From Rhodobacterales bacterium CG2_30_65_12 (GTDB taxonomy: Bacteria; Pseudomonadota; Alphaproteobacteria; Rhodobacterales; Rhodobacteraceae), in assembly GCA_001873585.1 (NCBI GenBank), contig MNZL01000158.1, forward strand, positions 1 to 6,073: a stretch of DNA of 6,073 bases, given 5' to 3'. Positions 1 through 5,035 of this stretch are shown here, piece after piece. Position 1 is the first letter of the stretch, and every line of letters begins with the position of its first letter. A program made the position numbers and the translations under genes. The notes beneath the pieces were generated by a model. The model was not told where the DNA came from and did no database searches. It worked only from the letters and a program-made list of their open reading frames with translations.

Positions 1-250
1 GGCCGGGCTGCGGCTCTACTTCCGGCTCGGGCAGCGGCACCGGTTCCGGTTCTGGCTCTGGTTCAGGCTCGGGTTCAGGCTCGGGCTCGGGCGTCGGCTC
101 CGGTTCCGGCACCACCTCGGGCGCCTGCGCCGCAGCGGCGATCTCGTCTTCCTCGGCAACGCCGCCCTGATCCACGATCGCTTCCAGCCCCTCCTCGAGC
201 TTCGAGGATGAACGGGTCAGGCGGTCTTTCAGCTTCTTGAAAAACGACAT
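1..250 (-). CDS. ftsY: FtsY, signal recognition particle receptor, N-terminal part (truncated by window edge)
   Basis: FtsY is the membrane-associated GTPase that receives ribosome-SRP complexes and passes them to the Sec translocon. Only the first 83 codons are present; the gene continues off the left edge, so the NG GTPase domain is not visible. The start reads MSFFKKLKDRLTRSSSKLEE, which matches the short basic amphipathic N-terminus of alphaproteobacterial FtsY. An acidic linker follows, with an almost uninterrupted Pro-Glu repeat from about residue 48 to 80. This corresponds to the acidic, poorly conserved A domain that precedes the NG domain. The start at 250 is supported by GGAGGG at 258-263 on the minus strand, 7 nt upstream. 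The identification rests on the N-terminal motif plus linker style, because no GTPase motif can be checked here. Confidence 0.82.
   Translation of the reverse strand, partial: MSFFKKLKDRLTRSSSKLEEGLEAIVDQGGVAEEDEIAAAAQAPEVVPEPEPTPEPEPEPEPEPEPEPEPVPLPEPEVEPQPG
42..107 (-). repeat. Hexanucleotide tandem repeat encoding Pro-Glu in ftsY
   Basis: On the plus strand the pattern GGYTCN recurs in phase for eleven consecutive hexamers, with one imperfect unit (GGCGTC at 90-95). It includes two identical 12-mers, GGTTCAGGCTCG, at 60-71 and 72-83. On the minus strand each hexamer encodes one Glu-Pro pair. Because the unit is a multiple of three, copy-number change would lengthen or shorten the linker without shifting the frame. 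Confidence 0.85.
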
Positions 251-291
251 TGGCAGGCCCTCCGAGGTTGCCCTTCACCTAATGCGGAACG

Positions 292-310
292 CGGGCCATG
301 GGAAGGCCCG
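292..310 (-). other. GC-rich hairpin upstream of ftsY
   Basis: The arms CGGGCC (292-297) and GGCCCG (305-310) form a perfect 6-bp stem around a 7-nt loop. It lies between yhhN and ftsY, about 40 nt before the ftsY start codon. No T-tract follows in either direction, so it could be a weak terminator, a leader structure or chance in GC-rich DNA. Confidence 0.35.
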
Positions 311-311
311 G

Positions 312-363
312 CCCCCTTCATCTTTCCGCAAATATCCCGGGGTCCGGGGCAGCGCCCCGGTCC
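312..363 (-). terminator. Hairpin plus GATATTT...AAAGATGAA tail after yhhN (putative terminator or dispersed element)
   Basis: The arms CCGGGGC (344-350) and GCCCCGG (354-360) form a perfect 7-bp stem with an AGC loop. Two further G-C pairs extend it beyond a T-T mismatch. Read on the minus strand it begins 13-14 nt after the yhhN stop codon. The tail that follows on that strand is GATATTTGCGGAAAGATGAA and then Gs (338 down to 312). It lacks a long uninterrupted T-run, so it is not a textbook intrinsic terminator, although strong hairpins with short T-stretches are often used this way in GC-rich alphaproteobacteria. A similar tail motif occurs after the gene ending at 2570. Confidence 0.5.
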
Positions 364-373
364 GGCACCGTCC

Positions 374-1009
374 TCAGCCCGCGCCGAGAAGGATCAGCGC
401 CTGCCCGGCCACATAGGCGCCCCACACCCCCCGGCCCAGCGGGCGCGCGCGCGGGTGATCCTCGCCGAGCCGAAAGATCTGCACCGCCAGCATCGTGTCG
501 GAAGCGATGAACAGCCCTGCCCCGAGCGTGATCAGCCCAAGCGGCAGGGTCAGCGCGGCAAGCCCCATCAGCGTGATCGTCAGCACGTAGAGGCGCACCG
601 GCCAGCGCAAACCGCCAACATGCGGGACCAGCCAGAGCTCGGCCGAAAGGCCGACCACGACCAGCGCCAGCGCCAGCGGCGGTTGGGCGGCAAACGCCCC
701 CCAGAGCGGCGTGCCCGAGTCCGCTAGAAAAAGCCGGATGTAGAGCAAATGCGCCAGCGCGAAGGCCGAAAGCCCATAGAGAAACGCCGCCTGCGCCCGG
801 CGCGAGAGGGCAAGATCGCCCACGGCCGAGAAAAACAGCCCGGCCGCGAGCCAAGGCGCACCGCCGCCAATGAGCGCGGCAAGGCTGAAGGCGAGGAGCG
901 GGGCGGTTTTCGCCGCGGTTCTTGGCCAGCTCACCGCCCGCTGCGTCATCGGCAGATAGGCCAGCGCCACCGCAAGGCCAAACCAGAACAAAAGATCGGC
1001 CAAGCTCAT
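374..1009 (-). CDS. YhhN/TMEM86-family integral membrane protein (lysoplasmalogenase family)
   Basis: The 211-residue protein is almost entirely hydrophobic, with about seven to eight predicted transmembrane segments. It carries the family landmarks in order: GDLAL at 64-68, then FLYGLSAFALAHLLYIRLF (76-94), a second block with the buried acidic pair SD at 170-171 inside LGAGLFIASDTMLAVQIF, and a C-terminal YVAGQALI helix (199-206). Characterised members hydrolyse the vinyl-ether bond of lysoplasmalogens; in bacteria the natural substrate is often unknown. I chose the ATG at 1009 because it begins immediately before the first helix (MSLADLLFWFG). A longer reading from a TTG at 1045 would add 12 polar residues, lacks a ribosome site, and that TTG overlaps a good -35 sequence. 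Its neighbour on the same strand is ftsY, 123 bp downstream, and it is divergent from the alkB-like gene. The family call is firm; the enzyme activity is inferred. Confidence 0.82.
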   Translation of the reverse strand: MSLADLLFWFGLAVALAYLPMTQRAVSWPRTAAKTAPLLAFSLAALIGGGAPWLAAGLFFSAVGDLALSRRAQAAFLYGLSAFALAHLLYIRLFLADSGTPLWGAFAAQPPLALALVVVGLSAELWLVPHVGGLRWPVRLYVLTITLMGLAALTLPLGLITLGAGLFIASDTMLAVQIFRLGEDHPRARPLGRGVWGAYVAGQALILLGAG

Positions 1010-1016
1010 GGCCACC

Positions 1017-1045
1017 ACGATCCGCCACCGCGCCCGCCCGGTCAA
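1017..1045 (-). promoter_or_regulatory. Candidate promoter for yhhN
   Basis: On the minus strand TTGACC (1045-1040) matches the -35 consensus at five of six positions. After a 17-bp spacer comes GATCGT (1022-1017), a poor -10 with three of six matches. Transcription from it would begin almost at the yhhN ATG at 1009, giving a leaderless or near-leaderless mRNA. This is a pattern match only. Confidence 0.28.
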
Positions 1046-1062
1046 GGGGGCACGGCTACCCC

Positions 1063-1090
1063 TTGTGCCCGGAGCCGAGCGGCGTATCCT
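1063..1090 (+). promoter_or_regulatory. Candidate promoter for the alkB-like gene
   Basis: TTGTGC (1063-1068), a 16-bp spacer and TATCCT (1085-1090) are a weak sigma70-like pair, with three and four matches to consensus. Predicted transcription would start near 1097, leaving a leader of about 30 nt that holds the ribosome-binding sequences before the ATG at 1129. It lies in the 119-bp divergent gap with yhhN. No operator palindrome is evident there. Confidence 0.3.
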
Positions 1091-1109
1091 CAGAGGCGTC
1101 GCGCTCTTC

Positions 1110-1123
1110 GGAGGTCCTGGAGA
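1110..1123 (+). promoter_or_regulatory. Ribosome-binding region fixing the alkB-like start
   Basis: GGAGGT at 1110-1115 is a near-perfect Shine-Dalgarno but sits 13 nt before the ATG at 1129. A second, weaker GGAGA at 1119-1123 sits 5 nt before it. Together they favour the start at 1129 over the far-upstream ATG at 922, whose extension would overlap yhhN antisense and encode low-complexity sequence. Confidence 0.55.
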
Positions 1124-1128
1124 TCCTC

Positions 1129-2178
1129 ATGCACCCGGTCCGCGCCTTTGCCGCTACCGCGCTCGCCCCCGTGGCGCTGATTGCCCTTGCCGCACTCGTG
1201 GGCGGCGGCTGGATCTGGGCGGCGCTTTCCTACATGACCCTGCTTGCCTTCAGCCTCGACCGGCTCATCACCCGGATCGACCCGCCCGCCGACCCTGAAC
1301 GCCCCCTGCCCTCGGCCGACGCGCTTTCGGTCGTGTTGGGGCTGGCGCATTTCGTGCTGCTGGCTCTGACGATCCGGGCGCTTGCCACCGGTGGGCTTGG
1401 CGCAGGCCCGTGGCTCGCGCTCTACGTCGCCGCGGCTCTCTTCTTCGGCCAGGTGTCGAACTCGAACGCACACGAGCTCATCCACCGCCCCAACAAACGA
1501 CTGTTCAACTTGGGAAAATGGGTCTTCATCAGCCTCCTGTTCGGGCACCACACCTCGGCGCACAACAAGGTGCACCACCGCTTCGCTGCATCGCACGACG
1601 ACCCCAACAGCGCACGCCCTGGCGAGAGCTTTTACGCCTTCGCGCCGCGCGCCTGGGCCGGGAGCTTCGTCAAGGGCTACGAGATGGAGCGCGCCGATAT
1701 CCACCGGCGTGGCACCGGGGGGGCAACGCCATACGTCACCTACATCACCGGCGCGCTCGGGCTGCTGATCCTGTCGGGCCTCGCCTTCGGGCCGTGGGGC
1801 ATCGCCGTGCACATCCTGCTCGCGGCCTATGCCCAGATCCAGCTCCTGCTCTCGGATTACGTCCAGCACTACGGGCTCGCCCGCGCCCGCGACCCCGAGA
1901 CCGGCAAGCTCGCGCCGATCGGCCCAGCCCATAGCTGGAACAGCCGGCACTGGTTCACGTCGCACCTGATGCTGAACGCGCCGCGCCACTCCGATCACCA
2001 CAGCCACCCTGCCCGGCCCTACCCACAGCTCGTGCTTCACGACCGGCGTGAAGCGCCAATCCTGCCGGCCTCGCTGCCGGCGATGGCGGTGGTCGCGCTG
2101 TTTCCCAGCCTCTGGCGCCCGCTGATGGCCCGGGCTCTGGTCCGGTTCGAGGCCGGCCGCACCGAGACCACAGGATGA
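1129..2178 (+). CDS. AlkB-like membrane di-iron hydroxylase (alkane 1-monooxygenase family)
   Basis: This 349-residue integral membrane protein belongs to the fatty acid desaturase/alkane hydroxylase superfamily, which uses a histidine-coordinated di-iron centre, O2 and electrons from a rubredoxin- or ferredoxin-type donor to hydroxylate hydrophobic substrates. Histidine boxes are in the correct order: HELIHR (115-120), HNKVHH (145-150), DYVQHYGL (243-250) and RHSDHHSHP (286-294). GESFYAF (165-171) and HSWNS (268-272) are further AlkB signatures. All nine AlkB iron-ligand histidines seem present: 115, 119, 145, 149, 150, 247, 287, 290, 291. Around them it departs from classical AlkB: Ala144 and Val148 where EHNxGHH is usual, Gln246 where the HYG motif has Glu, and Ala-Pro in place of the Leu-Gln before RHSDHH. 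It is also shorter than typical AlkB (about 400). No rubredoxin or reductase gene is adjacent. The family is clear; an n-alkane substrate is not, so no alkB symbol is given. Confidence 0.85.
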   Translation: MHPVRAFAATALAPVALIALAALVGGGWIWAALSYMTLLAFSLDRLITRIDPPADPERPLPSADALSVVLGLAHFVLLALTIRALATGGLGAGPWLALYVAAALFFGQVSNSNAHELIHRPNKRLFNLGKWVFISLLFGHHTSAHNKVHHRFAASHDDPNSARPGESFYAFAPRAWAGSFVKGYEMERADIHRRGTGGATPYVTYITGALGLLILSGLAFGPWGIAVHILLAAYAQIQLLLSDYVQHYGLARARDPETGKLAPIGPAHSWNSRHWFTSHLMLNAPRHSDHHSHPARPYPQLVLHDRREAPILPASLPAMAVVALFPSLWRPLMARALVRFEAGRTETTG

Positions 2179-2570
2179 AGCGGTGCGCCACCCTCGCCAT
2201 CAGCCTCGCGCTGGCCTTTCCGGCATTTGCGCAAGAGCCGATGAGCGCAGCCGCGTTCGAGGCCTACACCACCGGCAAGACATTGCACTACGGCACCGGC
2301 GGCGAGGTCTATGGCGGCGAGGATTACCTGCCGGGGCGCCGCGTGCGCTGGTCGTTTCTCGACGGGCATTGCCTCGCGGGGCGCTGGTATGACGATGGAC
2401 CGCTGATCTGCTTCGTCTACGAGGACGATCCCGCCCCGGTGTGCTGGGCGTTCTTCGAAAGCCCCGGCGGGCTCATCGCCAGGCTCGACGGCGATCAAGC
2501 CCGGGCGCTCTACGAGATCGGCGAGGCCGGGGCGCCGCTGTTCTGTCTCGGGCCGGAGGTGGGCGTCTAG
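2175..2570 (+). CDS. Small secreted protein with four mature cysteines, coupled to the alkB-like gene
   Basis: The 131-residue protein begins with a clear Sec signal peptide: basic MKR, a hydrophobic stretch to about residue 18, and an AFA|QE cleavage site after residue 19. The mature part is about 112 residues, acidic, rich in aromatic residues, and contains Cys66, Cys79, Cys90 and Cys124, enough for two disulfides in the periplasm. Distinctive segments are YLPGRRVRWSF (51-61), ICFVYEDDPAPVCWAFF (78-94) and LGPEVGV at the C-terminus. I recall similar uncharacterised proteins in other Rhodobacterales but know no function or named domain. Its ATG overlaps the upstream TGA as ATGA and there is no strong ribosome-binding site of its own, which points to translational coupling with the hydroxylase. 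A role with that enzyme is inference from this arrangement only. Confidence 0.8.
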   Translation: MKRCATLAISLALAFPAFAQEPMSAAAFEAYTTGKTLHYGTGGEVYGGEDYLPGRRVRWSFLDGHCLAGRWYDDGPLICFVYEDDPAPVCWAFFESPGGLIARLDGDQARALYEIGEAGAPLFCLGPEVGV

Positions 2571-2574
2571 GCCG

Positions 2575-2602
2575 GGAAAACGAGTATTTTTTCCAAGAAA
2601 AA
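2575..2602. terminator. Overlapping A/T-rich hairpins in the convergent spacer (putative terminator)
   Basis: Immediately after the stop at 2570, GGAAAA (2575-2580) pairs with TTTTCC (2589-2594). Separately, TTTTTC (2588-2593) pairs with GAAAAA (2597-2602) around a CAA loop. The two hairpins share the T-run 2587-2592 and so exclude each other. Set in roughly 70% GC DNA between the plus-strand gene ending at 2570 and xseA ending at 2683, this is the natural place for termination in one or both directions. The stems are A/T-rich and weak, so efficiency is uncertain. Confidence 0.45.
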
Positions 2603-2608
2603 GCAGGG

Positions 2609-2676
2609 GTGAAAACCGGCCGGCGTTGGCTGTTTCGCGCGTGAAAACCCCGATGATAAATCCCGCGTCGTGCGGA
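2609..2676. other. Rest of the convergent spacer: short repeats and a weak hairpin
   Basis: The 9-mer GTGAAAACC occurs twice in direct orientation, at 2609-2617 and 2641-2649, with a CCGGCCGG palindrome at 2616-2623 between them. A 4-bp hairpin, CCGC (2663-2666) with GCGG (2672-2675), lies just past the xseA stop. On the minus strand it is followed by GATTTAT, so it may contribute to ending xseA transcription. I see no coding potential here. Confidence 0.3.
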
Positions 2677-2682
2677 ACCGGC

Positions 2683-4236
2683 TCAGAACAGGCTGCCCTG
2701 TGTGGGCGGGGGCTTTGGCCTGGCCTTTTTCGCCGCGGGCTTTGGCGGGGGTTCGCCAAGCGCCATACGCCCATCGGCAAACTCGATCTCCAGCGCGCGC
2801 GCCGCTTCGGCTTTCGCCTTCGTGGTGACCACCGCGCCATCGCCGCGCACCACGGCGAAGCCGCGTTTGAGGGTTTCGGTATAGCCGAGCGTGGACCGGG
2901 TGCGGTCGAGGGCATCGAGCTGGTCGCGCCACCGGCGGATCTGGGCGGTCGACGCGCGGTCGAGCCGGGCGGCAAGGGCGGTGAAGGCCTCTGCCTTGCG
3001 GCTGCGTGTCTCGATGACGCGGGCAAGATCGAGCCGCGGCGCGACGCGGTTGAGCGCACGGCGCTTCTCGGCGGCAGGGCGGGCGAGGCCGGTGGCAAGG
3101 CGCAGCGCGCGGGCGTCTAGCCGGTCGCGCTGGCGTTCGATCCGGGCGGTGAGCAGGCCGGGGCGCAGCCCGCTTGCGGCGCGGGTGAGGCGCACCTGGC
3201 CGGTTTGGGCCAGCGCCACGAGGGCGGCAGGCAGCCTGTCGGCGGCGCGGTCGAGCCGCTGGCGGGGGCCATCGAGCAGGCTCTCGGGCCGGGGCAGCGC
3301 ACGGGAGAGATCGGCGAGCCGCTGGCCGCGCCGGGTGAGCGCCTGGGTGAGCGCCGTCGTCAGCCGCGCGCCCTGCTCTGCCGTCCAGGCCAGCAGATCG
3401 CGGCGCACCGGCACCGCCATTTCCGCCGCCGCCGTGGGCGTCGGCGCGCGCCGGTCGGCGGCGAAGTCGATCAGCGTGGTATCGGTTTCGTGGCCGACCG
3501 CCGAGATCAGCGGGATTTCCGAGGCGGCGGCGGCGCGCGCCACGATTTCCTCGTTGAAGCCCCAAAGGTCTTCGATCGACCCGCCGCCGCGCGCGACGAT
3601 GATAAGATCGGGCCGCGGCAGCGCACCGCCGGGGCTGAACGCGTTGAATCCTGCGATCGCGCGCGCCACCTCCGGCGCGCAGGCCGCGCCCTGAACCGCC
3701 ACCGGCCAGATCAGCACCTTGCGCGGAAAGCGATCACGCAGCCGGTGCAGAATATCGCGGATCACCGCGCCCGAGGGCGAGGTGACCACGCCGATGATCT
3801 CGGGCAGGTAGGGAATCGGCTGCTTGCGCTCGGGTGCAAAAAGCCCCTCGGCGGCGAGCTGCGCCTTGCGCTTTTCCAGCATCGCCATCAGCGCGCCGAC
3901 GCCGGCAGGCGCGATCTCCTCGATCACGATCTGGTATTTCGACTGGCCGGGGAATGTGGTGAGCCGTCCGGTGGCCACCACTTCCATCCCCTCTTCGGGC
4001 TGGGTGGCGAGGCGGTTGGCAACGCCCTTCCAGATCACCCCCGAAAGCACTGCGCGATCATCCTTGAGATCGAGGTAGACATGGCCCGAGCGCGGGCGCG
4101 AAACGCGGCCCACCTCGGCGCGGATGCGGACATGCGAAAACTCGCCCTCGATCAGCCGCTTCACCGCACCGGCAAGCTCGGACACGGTGAACTCGGGCGC
4201 ATTGCCGGTTTGGGAAGGATCCTCGATCAGCTCCAT
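2683..4236 (-). CDS. xseA: Exodeoxyribonuclease VII large subunit
   Basis: XseA is the catalytic and DNA-binding subunit of exonuclease VII, which with several copies of small XseB degrades single-stranded DNA from both ends to short oligonucleotides. From the ATG at 4236 it has 517 residues. An N-terminal OB-fold spans about 12-110 (FTVSELAGAVKRLIEGEF, GHVYLDLKDD at 51-60, GRLTTFPGQSKYQ). The catalytic domain holds GVVTSPSGAVIRDILHRL (149-166), IIVARGGGSIEDLWGFN (212-228) and SAVGHETDTTLIDFAADRRA (245-264). Long helical coiled-coil arms rich in Arg, Leu and Ala run from about 280 to 445, and LKRGFAVV (456-463) marks the C-terminal strand segment. A Pro-Lys tail ends in QGSLF. It is longer than E. 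coli XseA (456). Reading upstream to 4374 would add 46 residues overlapping the preceding gene and looks spurious. No clear Shine-Dalgarno precedes 4236. xseB is not in the window. Confidence 0.95.
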   Translation of the reverse strand: MELIEDPSQTGNAPEFTVSELAGAVKRLIEGEFSHVRIRAEVGRVSRPRSGHVYLDLKDDRAVLSGVIWKGVANRLATQPEEGMEVVATGRLTTFPGQSKYQIVIEEIAPAGVGALMAMLEKRKAQLAAEGLFAPERKQPIPYLPEIIGVVTSPSGAVIRDILHRLRDRFPRKVLIWPVAVQGAACAPEVARAIAGFNAFSPGGALPRPDLIIVARGGGSIEDLWGFNEEIVARAAAASEIPLISAVGHETDTTLIDFAADRRAPTPTAAAEMAVPVRRDLLAWTAEQGARLTTALTQALTRRGQRLADLSRALPRPESLLDGPRQRLDRAADRLPAALVALAQTGQVRLTRAASGLRPGLLTARIERQRDRLDARALRLATGLARPAAEKRRALNRVAPRLDLARVIETRSRKAEAFTALAARLDRASTAQIRRWRDQLDALDRTRSTLGYTETLKRGFAVVRGDGAVVTTKAKAEAARALEIEFADGRMALGEPPPKPAAKKARPKPPPTQGSLF

Positions 4237-4251
4237 GGTGCCGAGATTAGC

Positions 4252-4289
4252 CGCGCGCGCGCGGGCTGGCCAGTGCTCAGGCAGCCAGC
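4252..4289 (-). other. xseA leader: CG alternating tract and hairpin
   Basis: The 64-bp gap before xseA contains six consecutive CG dinucleotides (4252-4263). Next to it is an inverted repeat, GCTGGC (4265-4270) with GCCAGC (4284-4289), around a 13-nt loop. No T-tract follows, so it is not an obvious terminator and the two minus-strand genes may share a transcript. It could influence xseA translation, which lacks a recognisable Shine-Dalgarno. Confidence 0.3.
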
Positions 4290-4300
4290 GGGCGGGCGCC

Positions 4301-4960
4301 TCAGCGGTTTTTTGTGTCCACGAGGAAATAGTCGAGATCGTCCGAGACGGCGGCGCCAAGGCCGCGCCGTTCACCGCTCATGTGCGCGGCGTAAACGTCG
4401 AGCCCGTAGATCACGAGGCTCAGGCCAAGGCCGGCGGCGAGGATCAGCGGCTCGCCGCGCTCCCAGGCGACCAGGCCGGTGACGCCGAGCACCGCCGCGT
4501 GTGCCGTCAGCCAGCGCGGGATGCGTGGCGAGATCGCCGGCGGCCAGATCGCGGGTGGCGGCGTGGTGCCGAACTCGCGAACATAGGATTGGAGCGTGCG
4601 GCGGTAGGCGGCGTTGGCGCCAAACTTGCGGGTGCCGTCATCGAGGCCGAGTTGCTTGCCCAGTGCGCCGGCGCAAAAGGCGGAATAGTCCGGGCTATGG
4701 GCATGCATCGCCCAGGCCTTGCGCACAGCTTCCGGGGCCACCCGCTGCGCGTCGGTGATCGCCGAGAGGTAGAGAAACCGGCGATATTCCTCGATCAGTT
4801 CGCGCGCCTCGAACACCGGCAGGTCAAGCTGGTAGGCCAGTGTCTGAGGAAATTCGTGCTTCATCCGAGACACGGGCAGCGGCGCCACGCGGACGCGGCT
4901 CCACAGGCGCGGATCGGTCAGGGTGCCCTTTGGACCGAGATCTTTCGTCGTGTCAAACAT
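4301..4960 (-). CDS. Conserved membrane protein resembling GRDP-like (glycine-rich domain) family, degenerate
   Basis: The 219-residue protein has two parts. Residues about 48-140 (EEYRRFLYLSAI at 57-68, AWAMHAHSPDYSAFC at 82-96, YRRTLQSYVREFG at 119-131, IWPP at 138-141) follow the layout of the GRDP-like family, whose members usually read DEVWHxHLxxTxxY at the centre. Here this has become RKAWAMHAHSPDY: the Trp (83), second His (86) and Tyr (92) remain, while the Asp-Glu pair and first His are lost. Residues about 150-192 form two membrane helices, and DDLDYFLVDTKNR ends the protein, probably in the cytoplasm. Function is unknown. It lies 64 bp upstream of xseA on the same strand and is divergent from purD. 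The ATG at 4960 lacks a good ribosome site; the ATG at 4864 (MKHEFPQ) is an alternative that would keep the whole recognisable domain. The family link comes from pattern memory and is moderate. Confidence 0.65.
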   Translation of the reverse strand: MFDTTKDLGPKGTLTDPRLWSRVRVAPLPVSRMKHEFPQTLAYQLDLPVFEARELIEEYRRFLYLSAITDAQRVAPEAVRKAWAMHAHSPDYSAFCAGALGKQLGLDDGTRKFGANAAYRRTLQSYVREFGTTPPPAIWPPAISPRIPRWLTAHAAVLGVTGLVAWERGEPLILAAGLGLSLVIYGLDVYAAHMSGERRGLGAAVSDDLDYFLVDTKNR

Positions 4961-4971
4961 CCGTCTGCCAC

Positions 4972-5000
4972 TTGTTTCACAATTCTCCTGGCTCTAGACC
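4972..5000 (+). promoter_or_regulatory. Candidate purD promoter in the divergent gap
   Basis: TTGTTT (4972-4977), a 17-bp spacer and TAGACC (4995-5000) are a weak sigma70-like pair upstream of purD, matching consensus at three positions each. The 75-bp gap 4961-5035 should hold start signals for both purD and the minus-strand membrane protein. I see no purine riboswitch-like conserved sequence and no clear operator. Confidence 0.22.
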
Positions 5001-5020
5001 CTGCCCGGCGATTGCGACGA

Positions 5021-5028
5021 AAGAAGGG
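5021..5028 (+). promoter_or_regulatory. purD ribosome-binding site
   Basis: AAGAAGGG ends 7 nt before the ATG at 5036 and is a reasonable Shine-Dalgarno. It supports this start, as does the N-terminus MNILILGAGGREHAL, which is where PurD proteins normally begin. Confidence 0.6.
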
Positions 5029-5035
5029 CGGCAAG

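Noticed and set aside
42..107. CRISPR-like or independent repeat array
   Set aside because: Units are contiguous 6-mers without spacers and lie in frame inside ftsY, so this is a coding Pro-Glu repeat.
922..1128. 69-residue N-terminal extension of the alkB-like protein from an upstream ATG
   Set aside because: The extension is Pro/Arg/Ser-rich, lies antisense to yhhN, and crosses the divergent promoter region; the ATG at 1129 has ribosome-binding sequences directly upstream.
1090..2040. 316-codon minus-strand open frame opposite the alkB-like gene
   Set aside because: It is a shadow of a high-GC coding gene: the product is low-complexity Arg/Gly/Val-rich with no recognisable motif, while the plus frame carries all the AlkB histidine boxes.
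4237..4374. 46-residue N-terminal extension of XseA
   Set aside because: It overlaps the C-terminal codons of the upstream gene and does not resemble XseA; MELIEDPSQTGNAPEFTVSE fits the family start.
3205..4482. 425-codon plus-strand open frame opposite xseA
   Set aside because: Antisense shadow. The product is His/Arg/Gly-rich with no fold or motif, and it spans the xseA to membrane-protein junction, whereas the minus frames show conserved families.
4918..4980. Possible 20-codon leader peptide starting at a GTG behind AGGAG, overlapping the start of the membrane protein gene
   Set aside because: AGGAG is only 4 nt from the GTG, the peptide has no attenuator-type codon run, and the same bases fit a chance arrangement in a short divergent gap.
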